Positions 1-52,121 of a stretch of 64,000 bases of DNA are shown piece after piece. Below the pieces are notes generated by a model. That model was not told where the DNA came from and searched no databases. It was given only the letters and a program-made list of their open reading frames with translations. Within the stretch, counting starts at the first letter, position 1, and every line of letters begins with the position of its first letter. This stretch comes from Ciona intestinalis (lineage: Eukaryota; Chordata; Ascidiacea; Phlebobranchia; Cionidae), in the NCBI RefSeq assembly GCF_000224145.3, contig NW_004190400.1, positions 16,880 through 80,879 on the forward strand, in the 5' to 3' direction. A program made the translations under genes and the position numbers.

Positions 1-281
1 AAATTTGTTTACTTTTTGATAATGAAGTTCATATTAATATAAAAACACACAGAGACTGGACTTACCCATGAAACTGAGACATTAGATAAAAGATATAAAA
101 AGTATAGCTTAAAAAGCATGGTTGTTAAACACAACATACAGTAAACACAGTGAGTTGATTTGACCAGGACAAAATCTAGGCAATATCAATTTTAATATTT
201 TAAGTATTTTTACTAACTCATTGAAGCTGCAAAGTTAGTAAGCACAAAAATGATTTGATAAATAATAATTACTAAGTTTAC

Positions 282-40858
<40,577 letters not shown>

Positions 40859-41356
40859 AATAATTTACCTACCATTCTAATCTCAAGATAAAACCATAAT
40901 TAAAACATCCAATATCATAGGTTTTGCTGTCGTTGGCTAAATTAAGCTACCATAAAAACGTAAGCTCCTGTACCAGACGTTATACTTTCGCTCTGTTGTC
41001 TGGTTATGCTTCGCTGTTTCGGCGATTTTGTTGCTAATAGCTACCAGCCAACCGATACGCGCTTTATAACCGCGCACGTTCAGTCAATAACCAAGGCTGT
41101 TATTTTAAACACACCATAGAACATATATAACCCGCTATTGTTGAACAGAACAACCGACTTTGTTCTGCAACAATTGACTTTGTTTCCTAACACAACATGA
41201 AATATAATAAAATTTGAAAATATTGTTGTCATACGGCAACGCTCGTTTACTTTGGCGCAGAACAAATTTAAATATCCTTATCATTGTTACGTAGTTCGCT
41301 AAGTTACGAAACGAAAAGTTAAGGAATATTATGACAAATTATGTTTTAACACAAAG
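40859..41356. promoter_or_regulatory. Probable promoter/5' UTR region of the main dynein transcript
   Basis: Sequence directly upstream of the ATG at 40858. It has a lower AT content near 40980-41090 than the introns around it and few repeats. No TATA box or initiator can be assigned. This is inference from position only; an upstream acceptor-like TATGTCAG overlaps the start codon. Confidence 0.3.
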
Positions 41357-41545
41357 TTAGGGTGGGGTAATATGGGACATTTTCATTCTCTTTTCCCGAC
41401 CCATGATAGTACCTAAAGAATATGTACAGAATTATATAACCGTATTCAGCGACTCTAAAAGAACTGTGTTAATTATTAAAAGCATGATTAGGAAATATAG
41501 GATTTAGGTTCTAACAGTATCCCATCTTACCCCACATTACTTTAA
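41357..41545. mobile_element. TAGTAGGGTGGGG-type MITE upstream of dynein exon 1
   Basis: Diverged copy with left end TTAGGGTGGGGTAATATGGG and right end CATCTTACCCCACATTACTT. It lies between the annotated first exon and the Ser-rich candidate exon. Confidence 0.65.
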
Positions 41546-41811
41546 AAACCTCGTTTATATTTAGATTCTAGTTACCGGTACACCCTCTCACCATAACTGG
41601 TCCACAATATTTCTTATTTATCAAATTAATATCCCCTAACTTATAGTAGGCTGGTTGAGACGACAAATAATTTAAAGTTACCAAAATTCCTTAATACCGA
41701 AATTTCGAACTATTAAAGCGACGAAAACTGTTGATTTATCGATGTAACTTTGGATACTAATTGTAAAACTGACCTGTCTGTAATACTGTTAACTCACTTA
41801 CCACACTAGAT

Positions 41812-42473
41812 ATGAACATGTTTGCTACATGTCGCGCTTTTAAATGATCTGGTAAGTGTTGGCCCAATAAAACTTGCCGCACGGTGGAGCTCAAGCGTCG
41901 TCCCAATTCCATACGATCGCTTTCTGGTTGGTCAGTGAATAAATTCTCGATAGCGGCGCTAGAGCTACGCCGTTTCAACTCGGTATGTTGGGTTGTTGAT
42001 TGTTTTGGCGTCTTAAGATCTCCAACCGCTGAATGAACCGAGCTTTTCGAACTTGATACTTTATGCTGTGGTATATTTGGTGAATGCTCACGGCTGTGTA
42101 CATCTACAGGTAACGAAACAGAAGTATCCGACTCGGCGCTGGAAACACGAGAACTTGATCTTAAAGAATTATGTGAGGATTGACGACTTCTTCTGCGTAC
42201 CCCCATGTTGTCATCAGACCTATCTTTCTCACCGTTGCTATGTTGTATCTCTGCAACACTAGCTTCTTTTAATCCGGCAGAACCTACTAACGTCACTACA
42301 TTACCGCCACTCACAGATGTCCTTGGTGATTTTTTACCTTGCGAGCTTTCACCACTGACTTGTGAATTAACAGATGAGATGCGACTTTTTATATTCGGTA
42401 GAAAACTTGCTTCTTCGTCTTCAGACGACGAACTTGACGAGCTTGATGAACTTGATGAAGAAGTTCGAGACAT
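41812..42473 (-). CDS. Ser-rich open segment, possible alternative first exon of the dynein gene
   Basis: An ATG at 42473 opens a frame that begins with MSRT, 13 serines and EDEE. It continues as a basic Ser/Arg-rich stretch and ends with an apparently folded helix (GRRLSSTVRQVLLGQHLPDH ... HVANMFISSV). A strong donor (AGTGTG|GTAAGTGAG) follows at 41811, in phase 0. The nearest downstream acceptor in matching phase is dynein exon 39822-39919, which starts in phase 0 with QKMKEEKE. Splicing to the 40778-40858 exon would hit a stop at once. I infer an alternative N-terminus of about 220 residues. It could instead be an unrelated gene; I do not recognise the protein. The Ser run makes the segment low complexity, but 220 open codons with a good donor argue for coding. 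Confidence 0.55.
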
Positions 42474-42479
42474 ATTTTA

Positions 42480-43191
42480 ATATTAACCGAAACCTTATAT
42501 GAAGTAATAAGTTTTAAAAAACACACAGATACTCAATTCGAACAAATTCTTAATTCCGTCTAGAGTCTTGTCCTTGCAATAAGCTTAATGACTAACTATG
42601 CTGGTACATCCTATTCAGCGTTTCGTTGCTATGACTCTAGCTAGACATACATCGCCTTTTGTTCCACCATTGCTTGTTGTTTGCCAAGCATAGGCGGTGC
42701 CATTAAACCCGCATAACGTTGCTTAAACAACGAGCAGATCTCTCTCGTTTGTCATCGCGACCATCGTAAAATAAACCGCGAATACACAACGTTTGGTTTT
42801 ATTGCTGTAACAAAAACTAGGCATAAGCTGGGAGATCAAACGCTATGGAGTTTAACACACGTCGACGAATTGCTGTCACTGCACTGATATAGGAAATATA
42901 TTTAAATTTATTCTTCGAGTTAAGTAAATAAGCTGGAACAAAATAATACTTTCTGAGCAGGAGGTGTGGTGAGTAAAAATAAATTGTTAAAAAATCACCA
43001 ATCACCGACTTATACAAATATTTAAATGAAGACTAAATTGACTTTGCAAACAGTGTTCGTTCTTCAATCTAACCAAACCAGTTCCGTATTAACTATCAGA
43101 AACAGTTTCAAAGCAATCAAAAACAATACCTTTCAATAGGCTAACTATACGGTGATATAAATAAAACAGAATTTGAAATATATTTACCTGT
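42480..43191. other. Region without recognised coding sequence between candidate first exons
   Basis: Apart from the two candidate exons at its edges, I see no gene, SINE or MITE here. Base composition is less AT-rich than the introns, which suits a promoter or 5' UTR for the Ser-rich segment downstream (minus strand). No core promoter element can be assigned with confidence. Confidence 0.3.
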
Positions 43192-43227
43192 GTCAGTGCC
43201 ATGCTTCTGCTTTCATATAACATACTG
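43192..43227 (-). CDS. Tiny possible alternative first exon (MLYESRSMALTQ)
   Basis: A 12-codon frame from an ATG near 43227 (second in-frame ATG seven codons on) runs straight into the donor ACACAG|GTAAAT at 43191, in phase 0. This is the same phase as the other candidate first exons. It is short enough to be chance, so it is listed only because it fits the pattern. Confidence 0.2.
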
Positions 43228-44637
43228 ATATATTCCTATTTGGTATATTCTGCATAACAGCAGTATTCGCTTGTTAGCGCGACAACGCCTGGTATCGAGT
43301 GCACTTATATACACCAGTAATATATACTGAACAATAAACCCTAACTTTAAAGCCACTTAAGCGAACTCATTTTTCAAAAATATTAACTGTCCATTGTGTA
43401 GTTTATTCTACTTGTCCGAAAAAATGTTTTTTCTCGAAAACATTGGATTATGCTTGTGACGTCATAGATCAGAGGTGGAAAATTGAATTGTCATTGTTCG
43501 TAACAAAGCAATTCACTGTAGGGCGCATTTTAACTGGTCAACCGTTTAATAAGGTTAACCTAGTTCATACATGACGTCAATAAAAATAACCAACCTGAAT
43601 TTCTTTGATTTGTTCAGATTGTATAGCCGTCATTCTGGTTCGTGTACCACGTGACTGACATCCCGATAACCTGCTGGCTGATGGTGTGGATAGTGAAATC
43701 CTCCTTGGGGGTGGAGATCCTACAGGTATCTCAACCGGCAGATCTCGCTTTGGACCAAAGAGCGGATTCATTGTGTTTCAGAATGCCGTGATTTAACAGT
43801 TAATTACATTTTCGCTTAACAGATCACTATTACATTTGTCATTACTGCATATAAAGTTGGTAACTCACACATTTCTTCACACAGTTGCCGTGTATAGCCT
43901 ACCTGAATTTATATCCCACCTAGCTAAGTAAAACCTAAACCTACAGCAAAAGTAACCGAACTTCCACGAATCAAAACTTGTGTGGCTCTCAAATTTAAAG
44001 TGGTAGCTTATCAAAACAATACGCTACATGAAAATGGCCTTATTTTGATACGAATCGATTAAGAAAACATGAAATTAAAGTCCTGTTGTTAAAAGTTAAT
44101 GTTATGTTAAGCTAGAATCGACGTTTCCAACAAACTTCGAATGTCAAGTCGTCTGCGAATCTAATCTGATAAAATGCTGACACAGTTCCTATGAGCTTAT
44201 ATTAGTTCACAAAGCATTTGACTGAATAAACGTCTTGAATACTCATCGTGCCAGCTTACTAGTTACCATGTATGTTATTTGCACGTTGTTATTTTTTATG
44301 CATGGCCGATAATTTGGACAACCCATTAGTGACCACTGGCGCAATTGCCGTTAGGTGTCAACTTTGCTAATTAAAACGATGCAAGCTATTATTTTATGTC
44401 TGAAACAATAAAAAGCACATTGAACCAAAATAACACTTGACCACCGAAATATAACATAAAATAAATAAGCAGAAACATATAATATATATATATATACTTT
44501 AAAAGAAGTGAATAAAGAAATTTGTGGCGAGGCAAGCATTATATCATAAAAATAAAACTTTGTTAAGGCACTTCCAGGTTAAAGGAGGTGTATTGTTACT
44601 TAGTGTTGAAATATGATCCATTATGAGTATTCGTAAT
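43228..44637. other. Intergenic region between TACC gene and dynein 5' end
   Basis: This interval contains the candidate exon 43595-43771, a truncated SINE at about 44235-44360 (recognised by the GTGCCAGCTTAC and GACAACCCATTAGTGACCAC blocks) and a short TA repeat near 44480. The rest shows nothing recognisable; it should include the 3' UTR of the TACC gene on its right side. Confidence 0.4.
43595..43771 (-). CDS. 59-codon open segment with donor, possible alternative first exon
   Basis: An ATG at 43771 begins MNPLFGPKRDLPVEIPVGSP, followed by a Pro/Arg/Ser-rich stretch ending EQIKEIQ. A donor CAG|GTTGGT lies at 43594, in phase 0. No acceptor is visible at the start of the 42473 segment, so joining to that one is unlikely; joining to dynein exon 39822-39919 would keep frame. 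I do not recognise the peptide. It might alternatively be the first exon of a transcript not otherwise visible here. Confidence 0.4.
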
Positions 44638-46799
44638 CTAGTTTTCAACTGCTGCAATTAAGTCATCGCACATTTTTGTAAGTTCTTCTTTTTTCTGACG
44701 AGTTTCCTTTAGTTCAACTTCCAGTCCTTCAACTTCTAATTTTTCTTTTTTAAGATTTGACTCGACTGCTAATATCTCACGATCTTCCATTGCCATCATA
44801 TCACTTGTCTCTTTTGTAAATCTTCATGTAAATAAATGTGATCAGCGATGCAGTTATATTTTAAAATTTAATTAATTATTGCAAGGTTTTCCACCCTGAA
44901 TTACACAAACCTAATAACATTTTTTCTAAAAAAGCTGTATCGTTGTTTCAATGTGGTACCTTTAGATCACATTTGAGCATTTCTATCAAAACACAACTTT
45001 TCGTTGGTATGCCCCTTTAACAACCAATTGTTAATTATTTATAACTATGTATTATTATTCCACGCTTGATAGGTGGAATGTTAGTTCAATATAAGATTGG
45101 AATAAAAGTAAAGAAAGACTAATTGACTTAAATAAATGTAAGAAGCTTCCATTTTAACACATATCTAAATTTTCCTATTCAAAACTGTGCAGCAAACAAT
45201 TAGTCACGCAGTAAAGCGATCTAAATATTTAAGTCTTTCCATAATCCAGTCATTTTTTTTATAAAACAGTTGAACATTGTATAAAAGGAAGTAAAATAAA
45301 AAAAATAAAATCACATCATGCTTATGTCAGGTTGGCACTGAAAGTATAAAATATGATTATTTATTTACTTCAAATGTTCTTCTTTACTATTTCTTTCAAC
45401 TCTGTTTCCTTCCTGAAGATCTTGAGCAAATATTTGAAGATATTTATCAAGTTCGCTTCGAAGCAAGTTCTCTACCTATTATACAAAATCTGAGGTCGAT
45501 TTAAAATCGCATTTCCCAACCTTTACAGTTGGTAACCTTTAGGCTCATATAATTTAAGCTTTAGCTACTAATTTTCAGCTCTCTTATTTTGTTGACCTTA
45601 AACTCGTGACCTTTAAAATGTTTTTATTAGTTATCTTTAGGACACCTGCATAATATTATACATAAAAACAAAGTTACCCAAAAGTTTTGTAATCCGAACA
45701 TTTATAATGCATGGAAAACGGTGTAGTTCGATGCAAAATTTTGTGAAAATAATTTTATGGTAAGATATTAAATGACTAAGACACACTTGGATTCCTGGAT
45801 CTGTTTGCAAGTGCTTGATGTTTTATAAAAGGAAATTTTGATTTACTTCACCTGCATCTTGTTAGTCAGAACGGAAAGAAGATTTTTCACTTTTTTTCGA
45901 TAATTTTCCAAAACTTCATTTGAAGAAATACAATCACTTGTATTCTCATGAACCAATTGTTTATGTGCATTCAAATCTAACTGAACATTTTCCCAAACCT
46001 CTTTTGCTTCACTTTCACATTCTTTAATGAATCTCCTAAAATATTAAAACATATTTATTTTTAAATTTTACTTTAATTTTAGTTAATGCACAAAAACTTC
46101 AGAAATCTAAAAAAAACCTTTATCAAACATTAGCGTTTTTTTAAAGGGGTCAAAACCGCAATCCAGGGATTTCAGTAAAGAAAAAGTGTTACTAAATTTT
46201 GACCGTTTTTTTTTTCTGTTTCTAAACTACTAAAGAAAAACAATTTTTTGAGGGGATTTGGTATAAAAAATGCGTGTTCTTTTTTAATATATTTTTTTGT
46301 CAAAATATAGACTTAAATATATATGTTTTATTTTTTTGATCAAACTCAAACTATTTGTATTCTTATGCTGTTTACTTAGTGGTATTTGTAATTGCATAAA
46401 CTTACATAAGTTGATCAACATTGGAATGACTTGGTTGATCATCAAGTTCTTTATTAAGTTGTTTTAACTCTTCTTCCTTCTTAACTACCTCAAGTTCTCG
46501 CTCTCTCCTCTTATTTTTAATCTCTTCTTCCATTTCCAGATTCCTTTCATCATACCCACCCTACACAACAGTTTTACCTCATTATAAATTCACACAGTTA
46601 AAAAGAACAATTAAAGGTCAAAATGCTTTACTAAAGAGCAGTTAACTTATACAGTGTGTTTTGACACTTAATATCATACTTCCAATGAACTTAAATATTT
46701 TGCCCAAAGCCATGCATTAGAACAACAATGATTATTACATGTAGATGTAGTAGTTGAAAAATAAATATAATTAAATGACAAACCACTATGTTTAAATTA

Positions 46800-46844
<45 letters not shown>

Positions 46845-49800
46845 GATTAATATTATTTCATGTATATATGTTTATATATATATATCTACATACACATAAA
46901 ACATTATTAACATGGCTAAAATTAATTATCACACTGGCGTTTCTGATTTGTTATTTGGGTCACCTTTATTAGGGTAACAAACAATTGGGACAGTAGATTT
47001 TCATTATGCTTATCCGCAAGTCTGCAAAAATTTATATCAACAAAATATAATTAACCTACCACATATAAAGTTGTATGTGTTGGTTTATGTGAAGGTATCA
47101 TGATTGAGGATCTCCCATCAACATCAACTTCATATTCATCCATGTTTATTGTGATAAGAGATGGTGAAGTTCTAAACTTTCGTGTATAGTAGGTGTTAAA
47201 TTAAGTTCATTGTTAATTCAAACACACTTAAACCATAGGTGAATCATTGCAGATAGTATGTGGTTGCGTGGGACTGTGTTTTAGTTTGAATGATTGATGA
47301 TTTGTTTTGGACAACCCATTAGAGAACAGTGGGTTGAAGCAATTTCAGATAAGTGTAGAACACATAAGCCCACAATGTAGGCCTTGCTGCAAAGGTTTCA
47401 AACCCTTAAAGCCAGACGCAGATGTGCCAACAACTGAGCCATAGATTTAATCATTGCAACTCTACTTAGTCTACAAGCATTTTAATTTGTGGTGAACTAG
47501 TTATTTAGGATGTTTTACCTTTCAGCAGCGTCTTCTATTTCATCACTTTCGATATCAATTAATTTCTATAAATATAATTCAATTTTATATTTAAATAAGT
47601 TATGTTAAATATATTTTCGTCTATTTCATTACTTTCGAAATGTTATATAAAAAGATCTTTCATATAGTTTTGCATTTTATCGAAGTAATGAAAATGTGAT
47701 TGTGATTGCAACCTTGTATAAGAGAAGATGCCTTTGACTGTAAGGTTGAAAAACGGCTATCCACTAGTTTCAAAACACTTAAGCTAAGATTGCAATCAAT
47801 TGATTTGTTTGTTTTTTTCAATAAAATTCTCTTATACTTTTGTTCTTCCAACTGTAAGTAACTTATTTCATCAAAAACTAAGTGTCCTCTAACTAGTATA
47901 TCAAACTAACATTAAACAAACTTGAAACATCTAAATTACCTGATTAGTCGCAGCAAATGCATTGTCACCACATGATAGTAACCCCGTTCCTGTGTATAGA
48001 ATAAAGGAGACTTTAAAGTACTGGTCGCACACTCACAGTATTAAAAAATTAAGAAATATAAAAGGTATTAAATCATATTTAAATTTATAGCGCTCTTTTA
48101 AACAGTTTGTTTTTGCTTTTAGACTTATACTCTGTCTGACAGCAATAGTTCATATAATATACTCATAAGCGAAAAATTTATTTCGAAACTGTTAAAATGA
48201 TTTCAGACACTACAGAAATACAACTCAACACTAGACATAACACCACAGTGAGTAGTGTGCGACTTAAATTTCTGTTCGTTGAGAACAAATAACACACTGG
48301 AGTTGAGAACAAATAACACACTGTAGTATAGAAGAGAATTAAACATTGGTNNNNNNNNNNNNNNNNNNNNNNNNNNNNNNNNNNNNNNNNNNNNNNNNNN
48401 NNNNNNNNNNNNNNNNNNNNNNNNNNNNNNNNNNNNNNNNNNNNNNNNNNNNNNNNNNNNNNNNNNNNNNNNNNNCTTCCAACTGTAAGTAACTTATTTC
48501 ATCAAAAACTAAGTGTCCTCTAACTAGTATATCAAACTAACATTAAACAAACTTGAAACATCTAAATTACCTGATTAGTCGCAGCAAATGCATTGTCACC
48601 ACATGATAGTAACCCCGTTCCTGTGTATAGAATAAAGGAGACTTTAAAGTACTGGTCGCACACTCACAGTTTAAAAAATTAAGAAATATAAAAGGTATTA
48701 AATCATATTTAAATTTATAGCGCTCTTTTAAACAGTTTGTTTTTGCTTTTAGACTTATACTCTGTCTGACAGCAATAGTTCCTATAATATACTCATAAGC
48801 GAAAAATTTATTTCGAAGCTGTTAAAATGATTTCAGACACTAAAGAAATACAACTCAACACTAGACATAACACCACAGTGAGTAGTGTGCGACTTAAATT
48901 TCTGTTCGTTGAGAACAAATAACACTATGGAGTATAGAAGAGAATTAAACATTGGTACCTTTTCAAGGCACTTGTATAACAATGGAATGTCTTCCTTTCT
49001 CTCCAATGTAAATATTTAACAAAGCTAGCGTAAAATAAATAGTAGATTGTGTTGTTCAATGATGTAATGAATAGTAATTACCTTTATTTTGTAAATCTTC
49101 CAATTTGGGATCTTTTTCCCTGTAAGATTTAAACATGAGAAAAATAAACACAGATGTGATAATTGATAAGGATTAGTAAAATGCAAGTACATAGTGTCAC
49201 AAAGTTGAAAGTAACCAAATCTTACACAACAAAGATTTGTGTTTACCTTACTTACACTCCTAGAGAACTCTAACTTCAATCCAAATTATCTTTGTTTAGC
49301 TCCCCATACACAATTAATAAAAAAAATAACAATGCGGTTAGGCATACAGTATGTAAAACGATTTTTTTAGTAGATAGTTAAAAAGCAGGTTTAGATAGAA
49401 CACAGATTCTTTTCTGAGCCAGTTCTTTAACTCTGTCCGATATTAAACATTAAAAATCTGGTCAGCTTAAATTTTGGTCACTAAAAATCTGACCATACAG
49501 TTATTTTAACAGTATTTTATTTAAACTTACATTGGAGATTGTTTTAACAAAAGGTCAAACTGAACATATAATGATTGCTCAAGTAGTTCACATTCACTTG
49601 AGGATACCTGGGTAAAATAGAAATAGAATAACCACATTTACATTTTGCATTGAGCATTTTAGGATGAATATATTTTGCTCTACCTCGCGGGGCCAGAAAA
49701 TGACAGTTGTTAGTACTTATTACACAGGTGTTCAGTTTTCTACACATCGTGCCAGCTTACAAGTTACCATGAATGTTACTTTTTCAAATTTTTAGTAGTG

Positions 49801-52121
49801 ACCACTGAATTTAAGCAATTGCCGTTAAGTGTCTTACCCAAGGACACAAGTCATACTCCCACAATGATAACGGTGAGCCTTAAACTCGCAACCTCTGGGT
49901 TAGAGCCAGGCGCGCTAATATAATGATGATACTGATAACCATTCTGCATATTCATACTTACAAGACACAGTAACTTAGTAGTTTAGAAAAAATTAAATAG
50001 GATGAGTAAAGTGAGTAAAGTAAGCTTACATGTTTTATAAGTTCCTTGTTTTGAAACTCATCCCAAGCTATTGTATCAGTGTCGGATTCAACTTCTGCAA
50101 TGATGAATAAACATGTGCTTTATTATTAAAAGTATGGTCCATGTCAACGCAATGCTAAACTTTCCTAATCCCTAATCATAAGCTTCCAAGTCCCAACCGC
50201 TTGTTTTATTTTGTTTGAAATGCATATTTTGCACATTTAAATTTTTACATTTCGATTCTAATAATAATACTTTAAGTCTAACACATCTCATTACAAAGAA
50301 TTTTGCGCACACCGAGTGGCATAGTCATTGTATAACATTTAGAGATTTTATTAGTCACAATTTAATAACCATCAAAACAAATTTCGAATTTCTTTTCCTC
50401 ATAAGTTATAACCACCCCCTAAAATATTTACAAGATTTAAATAATGTTACCTTGTTCAGTAGATTTGCTTGTAGTCAAGTCTTGGTCGTCAATATCTGGC
50501 AATGGTTCTACAAGTGATTAAAATAAATATAAATATATAAGCAATGAGACTTACTTGTTAAACACATTTTAAACTGTGTGTGCCAGGATGCTGAACTACT
50601 GTGCCACACCAGAGATGTGTTGTCACTTGTCATCTTACGGATATATTTTTATAAGAAAACTTTTAAAATAAATAGACTTAGTCCTTAGATAAAAGCGGTG
50701 GTCTGAAATAAATGTCAATGCACAAAATTATGTTTTTAGGCCTAAAAAAGTTCTATTAGATAACAATGTACAATAGTGAAAATATCACTTGACACTTACT
50801 TCTACTAATGGTCATTTCACTTGGTGCTATGATGTCATCACTTCTTCCAATCTCATATCCGATGATATCATTCTCAGTTGATGTTATTTCAGTAAATGAA
50901 CATTTTTCATCATCGTAATTATATTTTAATTCATTGCTTTCTGTAATTTTGTGTTTTGATAAATTCATATTCAAGATATTTATATTGCGCAGATTAAAAA
51001 GAAATTTATATTTCACAGCTTATATTCTGCATGTGTAGAGCAGAGGATTAGATGCCTTTCTTTGTTTAATACTAAATATGTCCCTGCTTTAGCTAAATGC
51101 ATACATATGTAACTGAATAAGGAAGAATTTTACTTTTGTGAGATTGTTAAAAAAGCAGATTCAAACGTTTGCGGACCCAACACAAGGGGTTGCAACTTGC
51201 AAAACTAAAAATTATAGAACCTTTTTTTTATGCTCCATTTCTCACTTTTTGTTTTTATTAACTTTCTCTGTTTATTACTTAGTAATGCCATTATTACTAC
51301 CTTAAAATTTATGTTAACTTGCCCCTAGTATTATTAAGTTAAAAAATATATAAATATAATTCAACTTCCTTCGTATACACACCTTCATCAAAAGATGGTT
51401 CAGTAAGTTTTCCTTCCACACCCTCCACAGTCACAACATGAACATCATCTGTAGCGAGATCTGTTTGTTTTTCACTCGCATTATAATCTTGATCATCTGT
51501 TGTTGAGTGAAGTGCATTTGAAACTTTAAATTCATCCAACTGTTTTGCGTAGAAGTTAATATCATCAGCAACAACAGTGGATGGAGAATCATTAACACTT
51601 GATATGCTTCCATCTTCTGAAATTAAGGAACCTGATAATAATGGACCATCTGACACTTTATCCTCCGATTTATTTAAATGTAAGACAGTTGGTTGTGATC
51701 CACTGCTTATGCTCATAGCAGACATCATTTTAAGTAGGTCATCTGAACTGTCATTCATTTGTTGCGGTTCATTCACAGCACTGTTGGGATTTAATATATT
51801 TTCAAGAATAGGTAAAGAAGCAGCATTAGTAGATTGCACAGTGTCAGTGACGGCAGATGGTTGACAATACCCTGAAGGTGTTATGACTGGAGTGGAATCT
51901 CTGCTTTGCATTGAAGGTAAATTAGTAATTGCACTGACATCTCTGTCAATAAGAGAATTTATATTTGCACTTGAACATAGAACTTGTTGAACGTCTTCAA
52001 CAAATTGTGTTGTTTCGCCATGTACGAGGTGAACATTCCTCTCTATGGTGCCTCCATTTTCATCGAAGTCAACAACTGTATATGGAGTATCTAATGGCAC
52101 ATCATGACCATCTTGTTGCAT
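44638..52121 (-). CDS. TACC-family (transforming acidic coiled-coil) protein
   Basis: TACC proteins bind XMAP215-type microtubule polymerases and act at centrosomes and spindle poles. Thirteen coding exons, 5' to 3': 51383-52121, 50800-50940, 50451-50507, 50030-50094, 49531-49607, 49082-49119, one copy of the 50-nt exon (48571-48620 or 47940-47989), 47519-47565, 47060-47171, 46406-46560, 45852-46035, 45369-45475, 44638-44821. Total is 1,956 nt, giving 651 residues and a TAG stop. The N-terminal third is acidic, Ser/Asp-rich and probably disordered. The last 200 residues are coiled coil. The C-terminal end KKEELTKMCDDLIAAVEN matches the hallmark EELTKICDELIAK end of the TACC domain, and NYRKKVKNLLSVLTNK resembles the upstream TACC block. 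The start at 52121 is the first ATG after an in-frame stop. A 5' non-coding exon probably ends at the GTGAGT donor near 52268. The family call rests mainly on the C-terminus. Confidence 0.7.
46801..46840. repeat. TA dinucleotide microsatellite
   Basis: An almost pure run of TA repeats in the TACC intron between exons 47060-47171 and 46406-46560; shorter TA/TATATG tracts follow to about 46890. Confidence 0.95.
47845..48350. repeat. Duplicated segment, copy A (contains a TACC exon)
   Basis: This block is repeated almost perfectly at 48476-48957. It holds the 50-nt exon at 47940-47989 encoding GTGLLSCGDNAFAATNQ. Differences from copy B are a few single-base changes and one roughly 24-base expansion near its right end, where a GAGAACAAATAACACACTG unit is repeated. 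It abuts a run of Ns. Confidence 0.9.
48351..48475. other. Assembly gap of 125 N
   Basis: The run of Ns separates the two copies of the duplicated segment. The position is typical of a scaffold join between two haplotypes that were not merged. Confidence 0.99.
48476..48957. repeat. Duplicated segment, copy B (contains the same TACC exon)
   Basis: This is the second copy of the block at 47845-48350, with the 50-nt exon at 48571-48620 unchanged. Both copies keep the acceptor (CACAG) and donor (GTAATT). Including both exon copies in one mRNA would break the frame because the exon starts in phase 1 and ends in phase 0. Confidence 0.9.
49668..49918 (-). mobile_element. tRNA-headed SINE in a TACC intron
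   Basis: Minus-oriented copy between TACC exons 50030-50094 and 49531-49607, with GCCTTAAACTCGCAACCTCT and GCCAGGCGCGCTAATA head complement at right and the GTGCCAGCTTACAAGTTACC tail at left. Confidence 0.7.

Noticed and set aside
1..281. Another dynein exon (a CTTACCCATG donor-like site near 61-70)
   Set aside because: The sequence upstream of that donor does not translate to the expected stalk helix 2; it is probably intron.
42053..42480. Plus-strand open frames opposite the Ser-rich segment (including a Leu/Asp-Glu repeat)
   Set aside because: They are antisense to the Ser codon run; the minus strand has the longer frame and the splice donor.
49082..52121. First guess that the coiled-coil gene encodes a fibrous-sheath interacting protein
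   Set aside because: No block matches that family; the C-terminal EELTKMCDDLIA signature fits TACC better.
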